Positions 7,132 to 14,123 of a stretch of DNA of 39,153 nt are shown here, piece after piece. The stretch covers positions 1-39,153 of the forward strand of contig CANSPQ010000011.1 of assembly GCA_947648915.1 (NCBI GenBank), written 5' to 3'. Numbering within the stretch: the stretch's first letter is position 1; each line of letters starts with the position of its first letter. Source of the DNA: an uncultured Caryophanales bacterium. GTDB lineage: Bacteria; Bacillota_I; Bacilli_A; RF39; UBA660. The notes under the pieces were generated by a model. It saw nothing but the letters and a program-made list of their open reading frames with translations. It was not told the DNA's origin and did not search any database. The translations under genes were made by a program, and so were the position numbers.

Positions 7132-7256
7132 AGATGAAGGAAACTTCATAAAATAAAAAAGGAATATATTTGATTGTTGCAAGTCAAATGCATTTCCTTA
7201 TTTGGAACTGGCATCTAACGAATCACTGATGTGATAAGCAGATGCCTTTTATTATT
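7132..7256 (+). ncRNA. antitoxin-like small RNA, copy 2
   Basis: Same three-hairpin layout as copy 1: ATGAAG-GAAA-CTTCAT; GGAATATATTTGA/TCAAATGCATTTCC; terminator GGCATCT...AGATGCC with TTTTATTATTT. The loop of the second hairpin is TTGTTGCAAG-like instead of TTTTGGAGAG. The arms are conserved while the loop has changed, which suggests selection on structure. It overlaps the 3' end of the peptide gene at 7252. Confidence 0.75.
7210..7256 (+). terminator. terminator of small RNA, copy 2
   Basis: GGCATCT/AGATGCC stem with inner ATCAC/GTGAT pairing, then TTTTATTATTT. Confidence 0.75.
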
Positions 7257-7341
7257 TAAAGAAAATAATTGCTAGTAAAGCAAATATTACTAGAAATAAT
7301 AGCGTAATTATGAAATACAAACATTTTTCATTTTGTTTCAT
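7252..7341 (-). CDS. 29-aa hydrophobic peptide, putative type I toxin, copy 2
   Basis: Minus-strand ATG at 7341, stop at 7252. The first 17 residues match copy 1 (MKQNEKCLYFIITLLFL), but the second half diverges and is longer (VIFALLAIIFFK). The codons of the identical part differ at third positions (TAC/TAT, TTT/TTC, ATC/ATT, ACC/ACG, CTG/CTA), so the reading frame itself is under selection. This is good evidence that the peptide is made. The ribosome site GAAAGG is in a perfect eight-pair hairpin (CCTTTCAA/TTGAAAGG, 7353-7371). Confidence 0.75.
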   Translation of the reverse strand: MKQNEKCLYFIITLLFLVIFALLAIIFFK

Positions 7342-7410
7342 AAACACCACAACCTTTCAATTATTGAAAGGGAAAAGCATCTGACATAAATCAAATATAT
7401 CCTATATAAA

Positions 7411-7439
7411 ATTGTATTATTCGTATATAAAAATGTAAA
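7411..7439 (-). promoter_or_regulatory. promoter of toxin-like mRNA, copy 2
   Basis: Minus strand: TTTACA, a 17-base spacer, TACAAT, about 70 bases upstream of the peptide ATG. The mRNA would start near 7405 and carry the leader AGGATATATTTGATTT, identical to that of copy 1. Confidence 0.7.
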
Positions 7440-7502
7440 TAATTTTCCGTCATATTCTATTATTTAAAATTTAAAACTAAAATGAATTTATTGTGAATAA
7501 GC

Positions 7503-7531
7503 TTGGTTTGGCTAAGATTACATGGTATAAT
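7503..7531 (+). promoter_or_regulatory. polA promoter
   Basis: TTGGTT, a 17-base spacer, TATAAT, ending 21 bases before the polA ATG at 7553. These boxes lie inside the N-terminal extension in the ORF track, which argues against the upstream start at 7493. Confidence 0.75.
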
Positions 7532-7552
7532 AATGAAAATGAGGTATGTAGA

Positions 7553-10159
7553 ATGGAAAAAATAATATTAGTAGATGGAAATAACCTATTATTTCGTAGT
7601 TATTATGCAACAGCGTACAATGGAAACATGATGTCAAATAGTAAAGGATTTCCAACCAATGCCCTTTTTGGATTTGCGAACATGATGAATAAAATTGTTT
7701 TAGAGGAAAAACCAACCTATATGATTGTAGCGTTTGATAAAGGAAAAACATTTCGTCATGCAGAATATGGGGGTTATAAAGGTGGACGTAGTGAAACGCC
7801 TGATGAATTAAAAATGCAATTTCCAAAAGCCAAAGAGATGTTAACTTATATGGGAATTCGTTATTATGAAATTGATAATTATGAAGCAGATGATATTTTA
7901 GGAACCTTTGCTGCATACTGCGATAAAGATCCTAATTTTGTAGGAACAATTATTAGTAGTGACAAAGATTTATTACAACTTATTAGTGATGATGTCGATA
8001 TGAAATTGTTAAAACAGAAGGACTATATCCGTTATAATAAGAAGACATTCCATGAAGCTTATGGGATTGATCCAATTCATGTCATTGATTTAAAGGCTTT
8101 GATGGGAGATCCTTCTGATAATATCCCAGGTGTTCGTGGTGTTGGTGAAAAGACAGCCCTAAAAATGTTGCAAGATTATGGTACCTTAGATGGGGTTTAT
8201 GAACATTTGGATGCATTTACCCCTAAAATGAGAGAAAAATTAGAAACCAGTAAAGAAGATGCGTACATGAGTTATCATCTTGCGACCATTGTACGTGATG
8301 TTCCCATGGAAATTAGTATGGAAGACGTCAAATGTGGAGAAAAGGATCATGAACAATTAAATCATTTATATGAAGAACTTGAATTTTATTCTTTCTTAAG
8401 AAAAGAAGAAAAAGAAATGCCATCTACCATTCATGCCAATCATAATTTTAAAACCATTCACAATATGGATGAAGTGAATCTGAATAAACCAAGTGCCGGT
8501 TATTTAGAAATACTGGGTGTCAATTACCACACTGCACCTATTTTGGGACTTGCAATCTATAATGATGAAGATTCCTTCTATATTCCATTTGAGGTCCTAA
8601 AACAAAATCCAGATAAAATATCAAAATGGATACATTATACTTATGATTATAAAAAAATCTATACTGCACTCAAATGGCATCAGATTGATCTTGAAAATAT
8701 AGAATTTGATACCATGATTGCTGCTTACTTATTAGACTATAATATCAAAGATGATATCGCTTATTTAGCAAATCAATTTGATTATGAGATTCCTTTTTAT
8801 GAGAATGTATTTAAAAAATTAAAAACAAAGGAAATTTACGAAGAAGAAAATCCAGAGATTACAGCTTACCATGCGATTTTAAAGGCACAATTTATTTATG
8901 AAACAAGAGATTTATTCGAACAAAAATTGAAAGAAGAAGATTTATCGAATTTATTTCATGAAATTGAATTACCACTTGCACGTGTACTTGCAAATATGGA
9001 ATATAATGGAGTTCATATCGACCAAGAAGCACTTAAGAAGATGGGTGAAGAAATTCAAATTAAAATTGAACTGGTAGAGCAAGATATCTATAATGATGCA
9101 GGATGCAAGTTTAATATATCATCTCCAAAACAACTTGGTGAAATCTTATTTGAAAAATTGAATCTACCACATGGTAAAAAGAATAAAAGTGGATATTCTA
9201 CATCTGTTGATATTTTAAATAAGATTAAAAACGAACATCCAATTGTCGATAAAATTATCGAATACCGTATGTTAACAAAGTTATATACAACCTATGTAGA
9301 AGGACTGATGAATACCATTTTGTCTGATGGAAAAATCCATACCATTTTTACCCAGACTTTAACGAGGACAGGTCGTTTGTCTTCGATTGAACCAAATTTA
9401 CAGAATATTCCAATTCGTTATGAGTATGGAAGACTGATTCGTAAGGCTTTTGTTCCAAGTAAAGATTCCATTATTATAAGTGGAGATTATTCTCAAATTG
9501 AATTACGTATTTTAGCCCATATGGCTCATGTGGATTCTTTGATTGATACATTTAAAAGAGAAGTGGATGTTCATACCAAAACAGCTGCCGATATTTTTAA
9601 AGTAGAAGAAAATCAGGTTACGAAAGAAATGCGTCGTATTGCTAAGGCTGTAAATTTTGGAATTATTTATGGTATTAGTAGTTATGGACTATCTGAAAAT
9701 GTGGGTATTACGCCTTATGAAGCAAAGCAATTTATTGATAACTATTTTGAGAGTTACCCAGGAATTAAAGAGTATATGGATGAAACAATTAAAAATGCGT
9801 ATCAAGATGGATCTGTTCGTACTTTAATGCACCGTAAGCGCACCATCCCAGAGTTGAATAATAAGAACCGTTTGATTCGTTCCAGTGGAGAAAGAATTGC
9901 TTTAAATACACCAATTCAAGGAACGAGTGCCGATATCATCAAAAAAGCAATGGTGGATATTGATAGACGTTTTGAGGAAGAAAAAATCCAATCTAAGATG
10001 ATTTTACAGGTGCATGATGAACTTGTGTTTGATACGTTAGAAGAAGAAAAAGATCAAGTCATTGCCATTGTAACAGAGTGTATGGAACATGTGTTAGATT
10101 TAGAGGTACCATTAAAAGTAGACATCGAATATGGAAATGATTGGTATCAAGCCAAATAA
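7553..10159 (+). CDS. polA: DNA polymerase I
   Basis: An 868-aa polymerase for gap filling and Okazaki fragment processing. An N-terminal 5'-3' exonuclease (MEKIILVDGNNLLFRSYYA to about 290) has the acidic cluster in DNYEADDILG and SSDKDLLQL and a helix-hairpin-helix at GVRGVGEKTALKML. The middle domain (about 300-470) lacks the D-x-E motif of a proofreading exonuclease (the position reads YLEILGV), so proofreading is probably lost, as in many Bacillota enzymes. The polymerase domain has motif A GDYSQIELRIL, motif B RRIAKAVNFGIIYG and motif C QVHDEL. I start at 7553 because the ATG follows GAGGTATGTAGA and opens the conserved MEKIILVDGNN; the tracked start overlaps the promoter. Confidence 0.97.
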   Translation: MEKIILVDGNNLLFRSYYATAYNGNMMSNSKGFPTNALFGFANMMNKIVLEEKPTYMIVAFDKGKTFRHAEYGGYKGGRSETPDELKMQFPKAKEMLTYMGIRYYEIDNYEADDILGTFAAYCDKDPNFVGTIISSDKDLLQLISDDVDMKLLKQKDYIRYNKKTFHEAYGIDPIHVIDLKALMGDPSDNIPGVRGVGEKTALKMLQDYGTLDGVYEHLDAFTPKMREKLETSKEDAYMSYHLATIVRDVPMEISMEDVKCGEKDHEQLNHLYEELEFYSFLRKEEKEMPSTIHANHNFKTIHNMDEVNLNKPSAGYLEILGVNYHTAPILGLAIYNDEDSFYIPFEVLKQNPDKISKWIHYTYDYKKIYTALKWHQIDLENIEFDTMIAAYLLDYNIKDDIAYLANQFDYEIPFYENVFKKLKTKEIYEEENPEITAYHAILKAQFIYETRDLFEQKLKEEDLSNLFHEIELPLARVLANMEYNGVHIDQEALKKMGEEIQIKIELVEQDIYNDAGCKFNISSPKQLGEILFEKLNLPHGKKNKSGYSTSVDILNKIKNEHPIVDKIIEYRMLTKLYTTYVEGLMNTILSDGKIHTIFTQTLTRTGRLSSIEPNLQNIPIRYEYGRLIRKAFVPSKDSIIISGDYSQIELRILAHMAHVDSLIDTFKREVDVHTKTAADIFKVEENQVTKEMRRIAKAVNFGIIYGISSYGLSENVGITPYEAKQFIDNYFESYPGIKEYMDETIKNAYQDGSVRTLMHRKRTIPELNNKNRLIRSSGERIALNTPIQGTSADIIKKAMVDIDRRFEEEKIQSKMILQVHDELVFDTLEEEKDQVIAIVTECMEHVLDLEVPLKVDIEYGNDWYQAK

Positions 10160-10192
10160 TGTTTGACAGATAAAAATAGAGTATGATAGAAT
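10154..10192 (+). repeat. left 39-bp direct repeat bracketing the ABC1-kinase cassette
   Basis: The first 35 bases (10154-10188) are identical to 12063-12097; over 39 bases there is one mismatch. It starts on the polA stop region (AAATAATG) and contains a promoter. Confidence 0.9.
10163..10192 (+). promoter_or_regulatory. promoter of the ABC1-kinase cassette
   Basis: TTGACA, an 18-base spacer, TAGAAT; an alternative -10 TATGAT overlaps it. It lies in the direct repeat. Confidence 0.6.
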
Positions 10193-10276
10193 ATACTCCA
10201 TTCACTATAATTATAAAGATTATTTGACATTATTTAAATTAAGTTGCTAGTTGGGAATAGAAAAGAGGTATTGTCT

Positions 10277-10432
10277 ATGAAGTATGCATTTGTCTCTATT
10301 AGTATTGTTGCAATATGGGTAGCAATAATTCTAATAATTTTAGCTCTAGAACAAGGTGGTATTACATTACCATTTGTTGCACTGATTATGACGGTTTTAT
10401 TGTTCTATATTGGATTTGGTGATCGAAAATGA
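10277..10432 (+). CDS. small two-helix membrane protein
   Basis: A 51-aa protein with two hydrophobic spans (about 4-24 and 29-46) and the ending IGFGDRK. The tracked ORF begins at 10244, but the ATG at 10277 follows AAGAGGTATTGTCT and begins the hydrophobic segment, so I chose it. The stop overlaps the ABC1 kinase start by four bases (ATGA), so the two are translationally coupled. The protein at 11877 on the other side of the kinase has the same plan (two spans, ending IGFKSPK) and may be a distant paralogue. Function unknown; a membrane partner of the kinase is plausible. Confidence 0.75.
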   Translation: MKYAFVSISIVAIWVAIILIILALEQGGITLPFVALIMTVLLFYIGFGDRK

Positions 10433-11877
10433 AAAAGCGTGCATTATTTTTGCCATTATTTTTTCAGTTGTCAAAGGTATATTTTAGTGATTCCTCTAAT
10501 AAAGAACAACAATATAAGAAAACTATATTTTATCAATTAAAAAATATGGGTGGAATCTATATTAAATTTTTACAAGTATTATGTATTTCTCAGAAATTTA
10601 CAGAGGGCTGGGGAGGACCAAAAGAGTTTGAAGTATTTAACCAAGTATCAAATGAACCTTTGGAAATATCTAACTATGTAAATATGGATTCATTTTTATA
10701 TTTAAAGAATACACCATTTGCTTGTGGTTCTTTTGCACAGTTATATAAAGGTCAATTGAAAACAGGAGAATTTGTTGCAGTAAAGATATTGCGTCCAAGT
10801 GTTGCTAAAAATCTACCAAGTGATTTAAAAAAATTAAAAAGAATAGTAAAAGTGATTCGTCATTTTTTGCCAAAAACATTTATAGATTATAGAGCTGCTT
10901 TTAATGAATTTAGCAATACGTGTATATTAGAAGTTGACTACGAAAGAGAAATTTCCAACATGGAATATTTTGCTCAATTGTATAAAAACCATCCATGCGT
11001 AGTAATCCCAAGAGTATATAAAGAACTATGTGGAAGAAATGTGATTGTACAACAGTTTATTGAGGGCCCCACATTAGCAGATTTAATTTCCAAAGTATCT
11101 GCCAATGAGTCTTTGGATTCTATTGTCTATCAATATACTGGTTCTGATGTTTGGAAACAGATTGCAATTGTAGGTGGGGAGGCTTTACGTACAGCGATGA
11201 CTGCAGACTATGTTTTTGGAGATCCCCATCCAGGCAATATAATTTTATTACGAGAGAATAGAGTTGCTTTGATTGATTTTGGAATTGTAGCACAGAGACC
11301 AACTTCTCAAGAGGCTTTCTATCTTTGGGTAAAGGCTTATTATGATGTTCTAACGGGAAATTTGAATTATGGAAGACTATTTGAAACGACTTGTATGTGT
11401 TTTTGCCCAGATTTAGTAAATGCCTTAAGAAGATGTCATACTGCAAATAGCTTTTTTGACAGTATGGCAGAAGCGATTAATCAAAAGATGAAAACAGTTT
11501 TTGGTCATAATGAAGCTGCGAAGAGTATTGCGGCAGATGGTCATTTATTTGTAGCGTTTAAAGATTTTATTGATAGTAAAAATACATTAAATATTAAAAT
11601 TGACACTTACAATTTTCAATTACTAAAGGCGATGCAGACATTTTTAAGTTCTGTTACAACAATAGACAATCGTTATGGAAATCATTATTTTTCTAAAGCT
11701 ATGATAGATGCTATGTATTATGCACTACAGTATTGTGAAAATAATGGTATTAGGCATGATATTGTGGATCATACAAAATATAGTATAAATGATAGTTATG
11801 AATTGTTGTTGGAAACGCTTTCCTCATTAGCGAATGATGAATTTTTGTTTCAAACGATTAGTGAAAGGGTGTTTTAA
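10429..11877 (+). CDS. ABC1/UbiB/AarF-family atypical kinase
   Basis: A 482-aa UbiB-like kinase fold protein. Visible motifs: GGIYIKFLQ (place of the family KxGQ, but the Gly is Leu), FACGSFAQLYKG (place of the Ala-rich AAASIGQVH loop), VAVKILRP (conserved Lys), LEVDYEREISN (E-x-D), FGDPHPGN (catalytic loop) and LIDFGI (metal-binding DFG). The kinase core is intact, but the two family-specific motifs are altered. Members support ubiquinone or other isoprenoid-lipid metabolism; no quinone gene is in the window. It lacks the C-terminal membrane helices usual in UbiB. Small two-helix proteins encoded on both sides overlap or abut it and could supply the membrane anchor. Confidence 0.85.
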   Translation: MKKRALFLPLFFQLSKVYFSDSSNKEQQYKKTIFYQLKNMGGIYIKFLQVLCISQKFTEGWGGPKEFEVFNQVSNEPLEISNYVNMDSFLYLKNTPFACGSFAQLYKGQLKTGEFVAVKILRPSVAKNLPSDLKKLKRIVKVIRHFLPKTFIDYRAAFNEFSNTCILEVDYEREISNMEYFAQLYKNHPCVVIPRVYKELCGRNVIVQQFIEGPTLADLISKVSANESLDSIVYQYTGSDVWKQIAIVGGEALRTAMTADYVFGDPHPGNIILLRENRVALIDFGIVAQRPTSQEAFYLWVKAYYDVLTGNLNYGRLFETTCMCFCPDLVNALRRCHTANSFFDSMAEAINQKMKTVFGHNEAAKSIAADGHLFVAFKDFIDSKNTLNIKIDTYNFQLLKAMQTFLSSVTTIDNRYGNHYFSKAMIDAMYYALQYCENNGIRHDIVDHTKYSINDSYELLLETLSSLANDEFLFQTISERVF

Positions 11878-12068
11878 TGAATAATAAATTTTTAAAAAGT
11901 ATGATGTTACATATAAAGTATCCATATACGGCTTTAGTAATCTCCATTATGTGGATTGGTATGGCTATTATTATATCTAGACAACCAGAAAACCTTGAAA
12001 CTTTGGTAATCGCAACTTCTGTTTGTACTTTAATTGTTGCATTGATTGGATTTAAGTCACCAAAATAA
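11877..12068 (+). CDS. small two-helix membrane protein, second of the cassette
   Basis: A 63-aa protein with two predicted spans (about 16-34 and 41-58) and a C-terminal GFKSPK. Its ATG overlaps the kinase stop by one base (TAATG), so coupling is expected. It resembles the first small protein in layout, spacing of spans and C-terminus, with little identity otherwise. The gene ends right at the second copy of the 39-bp repeat. Family not recognised. Confidence 0.7.
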   Translation: MNNKFLKSMMLHIKYPYTALVISIMWIGMAIIISRQPENLETLVIATSVCTLIVALIGFKSPK

Positions 12069-12101
12069 TGTTTGACAGATAAAAATAGAGTATGATAAAA
12101 T
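12063..12101 (+). repeat. right 39-bp direct repeat bracketing the ABC1-kinase cassette
   Basis: Second copy of the repeat at 10154. It again begins on a stop codon (AAATAATG) and here supplies the promoter of the serS T-box leader. Confidence 0.9.
12072..12101 (+). promoter_or_regulatory. promoter of the serine T-box operon
   Basis: TTGACA, an 18-base spacer, TAAAAT; identical to the upstream copy apart from one base in the -10. Confidence 0.65.
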
Positions 12102-12301
12102 GAATTTGTAAATCGTTGATAGAGAATAGTAATTTATTATTTATGTTCAGAAAGTTCATGGTTGATGCGAATGAACCATAAAGATAAATGAATCTACTCT
12201 TGAGAGAAATGTAAACATTTCCGGTGAAAGCCGTTAACTAAATTAAGTTATTCGTAGGATGGTACCGCATTATAATGCTCCTATATGAATAACTTTTTTT
12301 C
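12102..12301 (+). promoter_or_regulatory. T-box riboswitch, serine-specific
   Basis: A tRNA-sensing leader. Stem I carries AGAAAGTTCATGG...GAATGAACC distally and a specifier loop GAATCTAC bounded by ATTTAT/ATAAAT pairing, so the specifier codon is TCT (Ser), matching serS downstream. The T-box core reads AGGATGGTACCGCA. The terminator stem is AAGTTATTC (12245-12253) with GAATAACTT (12287-12295) and a T run. Uncharged tRNA-Ser would favour the antiterminator and switch on the GNAT and serS genes. Confidence 0.9.
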
Positions 12302-12318
12302 TATTTCGGAGGTGATTT

Positions 12319-12762
12319 ATGGCACGTAATGTAATAGAAGGTGTAAATATTTATCTTGGAGAATCATTACGCATCGAGAATGATGAACGTAAAGAAGCAT
12401 ATTACATGATTTTTGAACGTAAAACAGATGAATTTGTTGGATATTGTGGTGTTCGATTACGTGAGGGAAAAGATATGCCTTATTTAGGTAACATTGAATA
12501 TGAAATTTTTGGACCATTTAGAGGACATGGTTATGCCAAAGAAGCGAGTGTAATGTTAGGTAATATCGCGTACGATTGGGGGGTACAATCGCTTACAATT
12601 ACCGCTAATGTGGAAAACCTGCCATCTTTAAATGTGATAAAAGGGTTGGGTGCTCAATTTGTTGAAGTGGTTAAGGTGCCTAAAAAATGTTGTTTATATA
12701 AGCAAGGAGATCGTTTATTAGCAGTTTATGACTGGAAAATAGAAAAGAGGAATGGGTTATGA
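12319..12762 (+). CDS. GNAT-family N-acetyltransferase
   Basis: A 147-aa protein with the GNAT fold: YYMIFERKTDEFVGYCGVRL (beta strands 2-3), NIEYEIFGPFRGHGYAKEA (the acetyl-CoA loop R-x-x-G-x-G/A, here FRGHGYAKEA) and NLPSLNVIKGLGAQFVE (motif B-like end, as in RimI/RimL relatives). It starts after GGAGGTGATTT just beyond the serine T-box and overlaps serS by four bases, so it is made together with seryl-tRNA synthetase under seryl-tRNA starvation. The substrate is unknown. An attractive possibility is detoxification of seryl-adenylate or serine analogues, as for the acetyltransferases MccE and RimL acting on microcin C; this is inference from context. Confidence 0.85.
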   Translation: MARNVIEGVNIYLGESLRIENDERKEAYYMIFERKTDEFVGYCGVRLREGKDMPYLGNIEYEIFGPFRGHGYAKEASVMLGNIAYDWGVQSLTITANVENLPSLNVIKGLGAQFVEVVKVPKKCCLYKQGDRLLAVYDWKIEKRNGL

Positions 12763-14042
12763 TAGATATTAAGTTTTTAAAAGAAAATCCAGATAAAGTA
12801 AAGGAAAATATTAAGAAAAAATTTCAAGATGAAAAATTACCTTTGGTAGATGAAGTTATTACTCTTTATGATCAAAAACGTGAGAAATTAACGAAAATGG
12901 AAGGTATGAGAGCCGATCGTAACCGCAAAAGTGCGGAAATTGGTACTTTGATGCGGGAAGGTAAAAAAGAAGAAGCAGAAACTGTGAAAAATGAAATCGC
13001 ACACTATGGAGACGAAATTGATAGGCTTACCAAAGAGGTCGATACATTAGATACACAAATTACAGAAATTATGATGAAAATACCAAATATGATTGATGAC
13101 AGTGTTCCTATTGGAAAAGACGATAGTGAAAATGTTGAAATTGAGAAATTTGGAGAACCTGTTGTTCCAGATTATGAAATACCACATCATGCTGATATTT
13201 GTGAGGCTTTAAATGGTTTGGATAAAGAATCAGCTGGAAGAACTTCAGGGAACGGTTTTTATTATTTAATGGGTGATATTGCGAGACTGCATTCCGCAAT
13301 GCTTAGTTATGCCAGAGATTTTATGATTGACAAAGGATTTACATATTGTGTGCCTCCATTTATGATTCGTAGTGATGTGGTGAATGGGGTAATGTCATTT
13401 GCCGAAATGGATGCAATGATGTATAAAATTGAAAACGAAGATTTATATTTAATTGGTACTAGTGAACATTCTATGATTGGAAAATTCAAGGGACAATTAA
13501 TCAAAGAAAGTGAGTTACCAATTGCGATGACTTCTTATTCACCTTGTTTTCGAAAAGAAGTGGGTTCTCATGGTTTAGAAGAAAGAGGATTATACCGTGT
13601 GCATCAATTTGAAAAACAAGAAATGGTAGTCCTATGTAAACCGGAAGATGCCATGGATTGGTACAATAAAATGTGGTCTTATACCGTAGAATTCTTTAGA
13701 AGTTTGGATGTGCCAGTTCGGACATTGGAATGTTGTTCAGGTGATTTAGCAGATTTAAAGGTAAAATCTTGTGATGTAGAAGCATGGAGTCCAAGACAAC
13801 AGAAGTATTTTGAAGTGGGTTCTTGTTCTACTTTAGGGGATGCACAGGCAAGAAGATTAAGTATACGTGCTAAGGGTGAAGATGGCAATTATTTAGTTGC
13901 AACTTTAAATAATACCGTTTTAGCAACCCCACGAGGTTTAATTGCTGTTTTAGAAAATAATTATCAAAAAGATGGATCTATTAAGATTCCAAAAGCATTA
14001 CAAATTTATATGGGTGGAAAGACTGAGATAACTATAAAATAA
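12759..14042 (+). CDS. serS: seryl-tRNA synthetase
   Basis: A 427-aa class II synthetase that charges tRNA-Ser. The N-terminal antiparallel coiled coil (about 1-105) is rich in Lys/Glu and binds the long variable arm of the tRNA. The catalytic domain shows GTSEHSMIG, motif 2 CFRKEVGSHGLEERGLYRVHQF, SCSTLGDAQARR and a motif 3 region GLIAVLENNYQKDGSI. Its length matches the family. It is translated from an ATG overlapping the GNAT stop (ATGA) and controlled by the serine T-box. The terminator follows at once. Confidence 0.97.
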   Translation: MIDIKFLKENPDKVKENIKKKFQDEKLPLVDEVITLYDQKREKLTKMEGMRADRNRKSAEIGTLMREGKKEEAETVKNEIAHYGDEIDRLTKEVDTLDTQITEIMMKIPNMIDDSVPIGKDDSENVEIEKFGEPVVPDYEIPHHADICEALNGLDKESAGRTSGNGFYYLMGDIARLHSAMLSYARDFMIDKGFTYCVPPFMIRSDVVNGVMSFAEMDAMMYKIENEDLYLIGTSEHSMIGKFKGQLIKESELPIAMTSYSPCFRKEVGSHGLEERGLYRVHQFEKQEMVVLCKPEDAMDWYNKMWSYTVEFFRSLDVPVRTLECCSGDLADLKVKSCDVEAWSPRQQKYFEVGSCSTLGDAQARRLSIRAKGEDGNYLVATLNNTVLATPRGLIAVLENNYQKDGSIKIPKALQIYMGGKTEITIK

Positions 14043-14088
14043 AGATTTGAATATTCATTTATAGAATAATAGAAATCTTTTTTCTTTT
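14041..14088 (+). terminator. terminator after serS
   Basis: AAAGATTT, a long AT loop with an inner ATTC/GAAT pairing, AAATCTTT, then TTTCTTTTG. The 5' arm overlaps the serS stop codon. Confidence 0.75.
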
Positions 14089-14123
14089 GTTGTGTGTAAT
14101 TTTAAAATGGAAATGGTGGTATT

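Larger units (their letters stand above)
6737..7439. repeat. tandem duplication of a type I toxin-antitoxin-like module
   Basis: Two copies of one module lie head to tail, with antitoxin promoters exactly 360 bases apart (6737 and 7097). RNA start, GAAA hairpin, second hairpin, terminator, peptide start and peptide promoter line up in order. Copies differ in the second-hairpin loop, in the C-terminal half of the peptide and in the spacers. Confidence 0.85.

Noticed and set aside
7493-7552. N-terminal 20 residues of polA as tracked
   Set aside because: They cover the TTGGTT-17-TATAAT promoter; the conserved protein starts at 7553.
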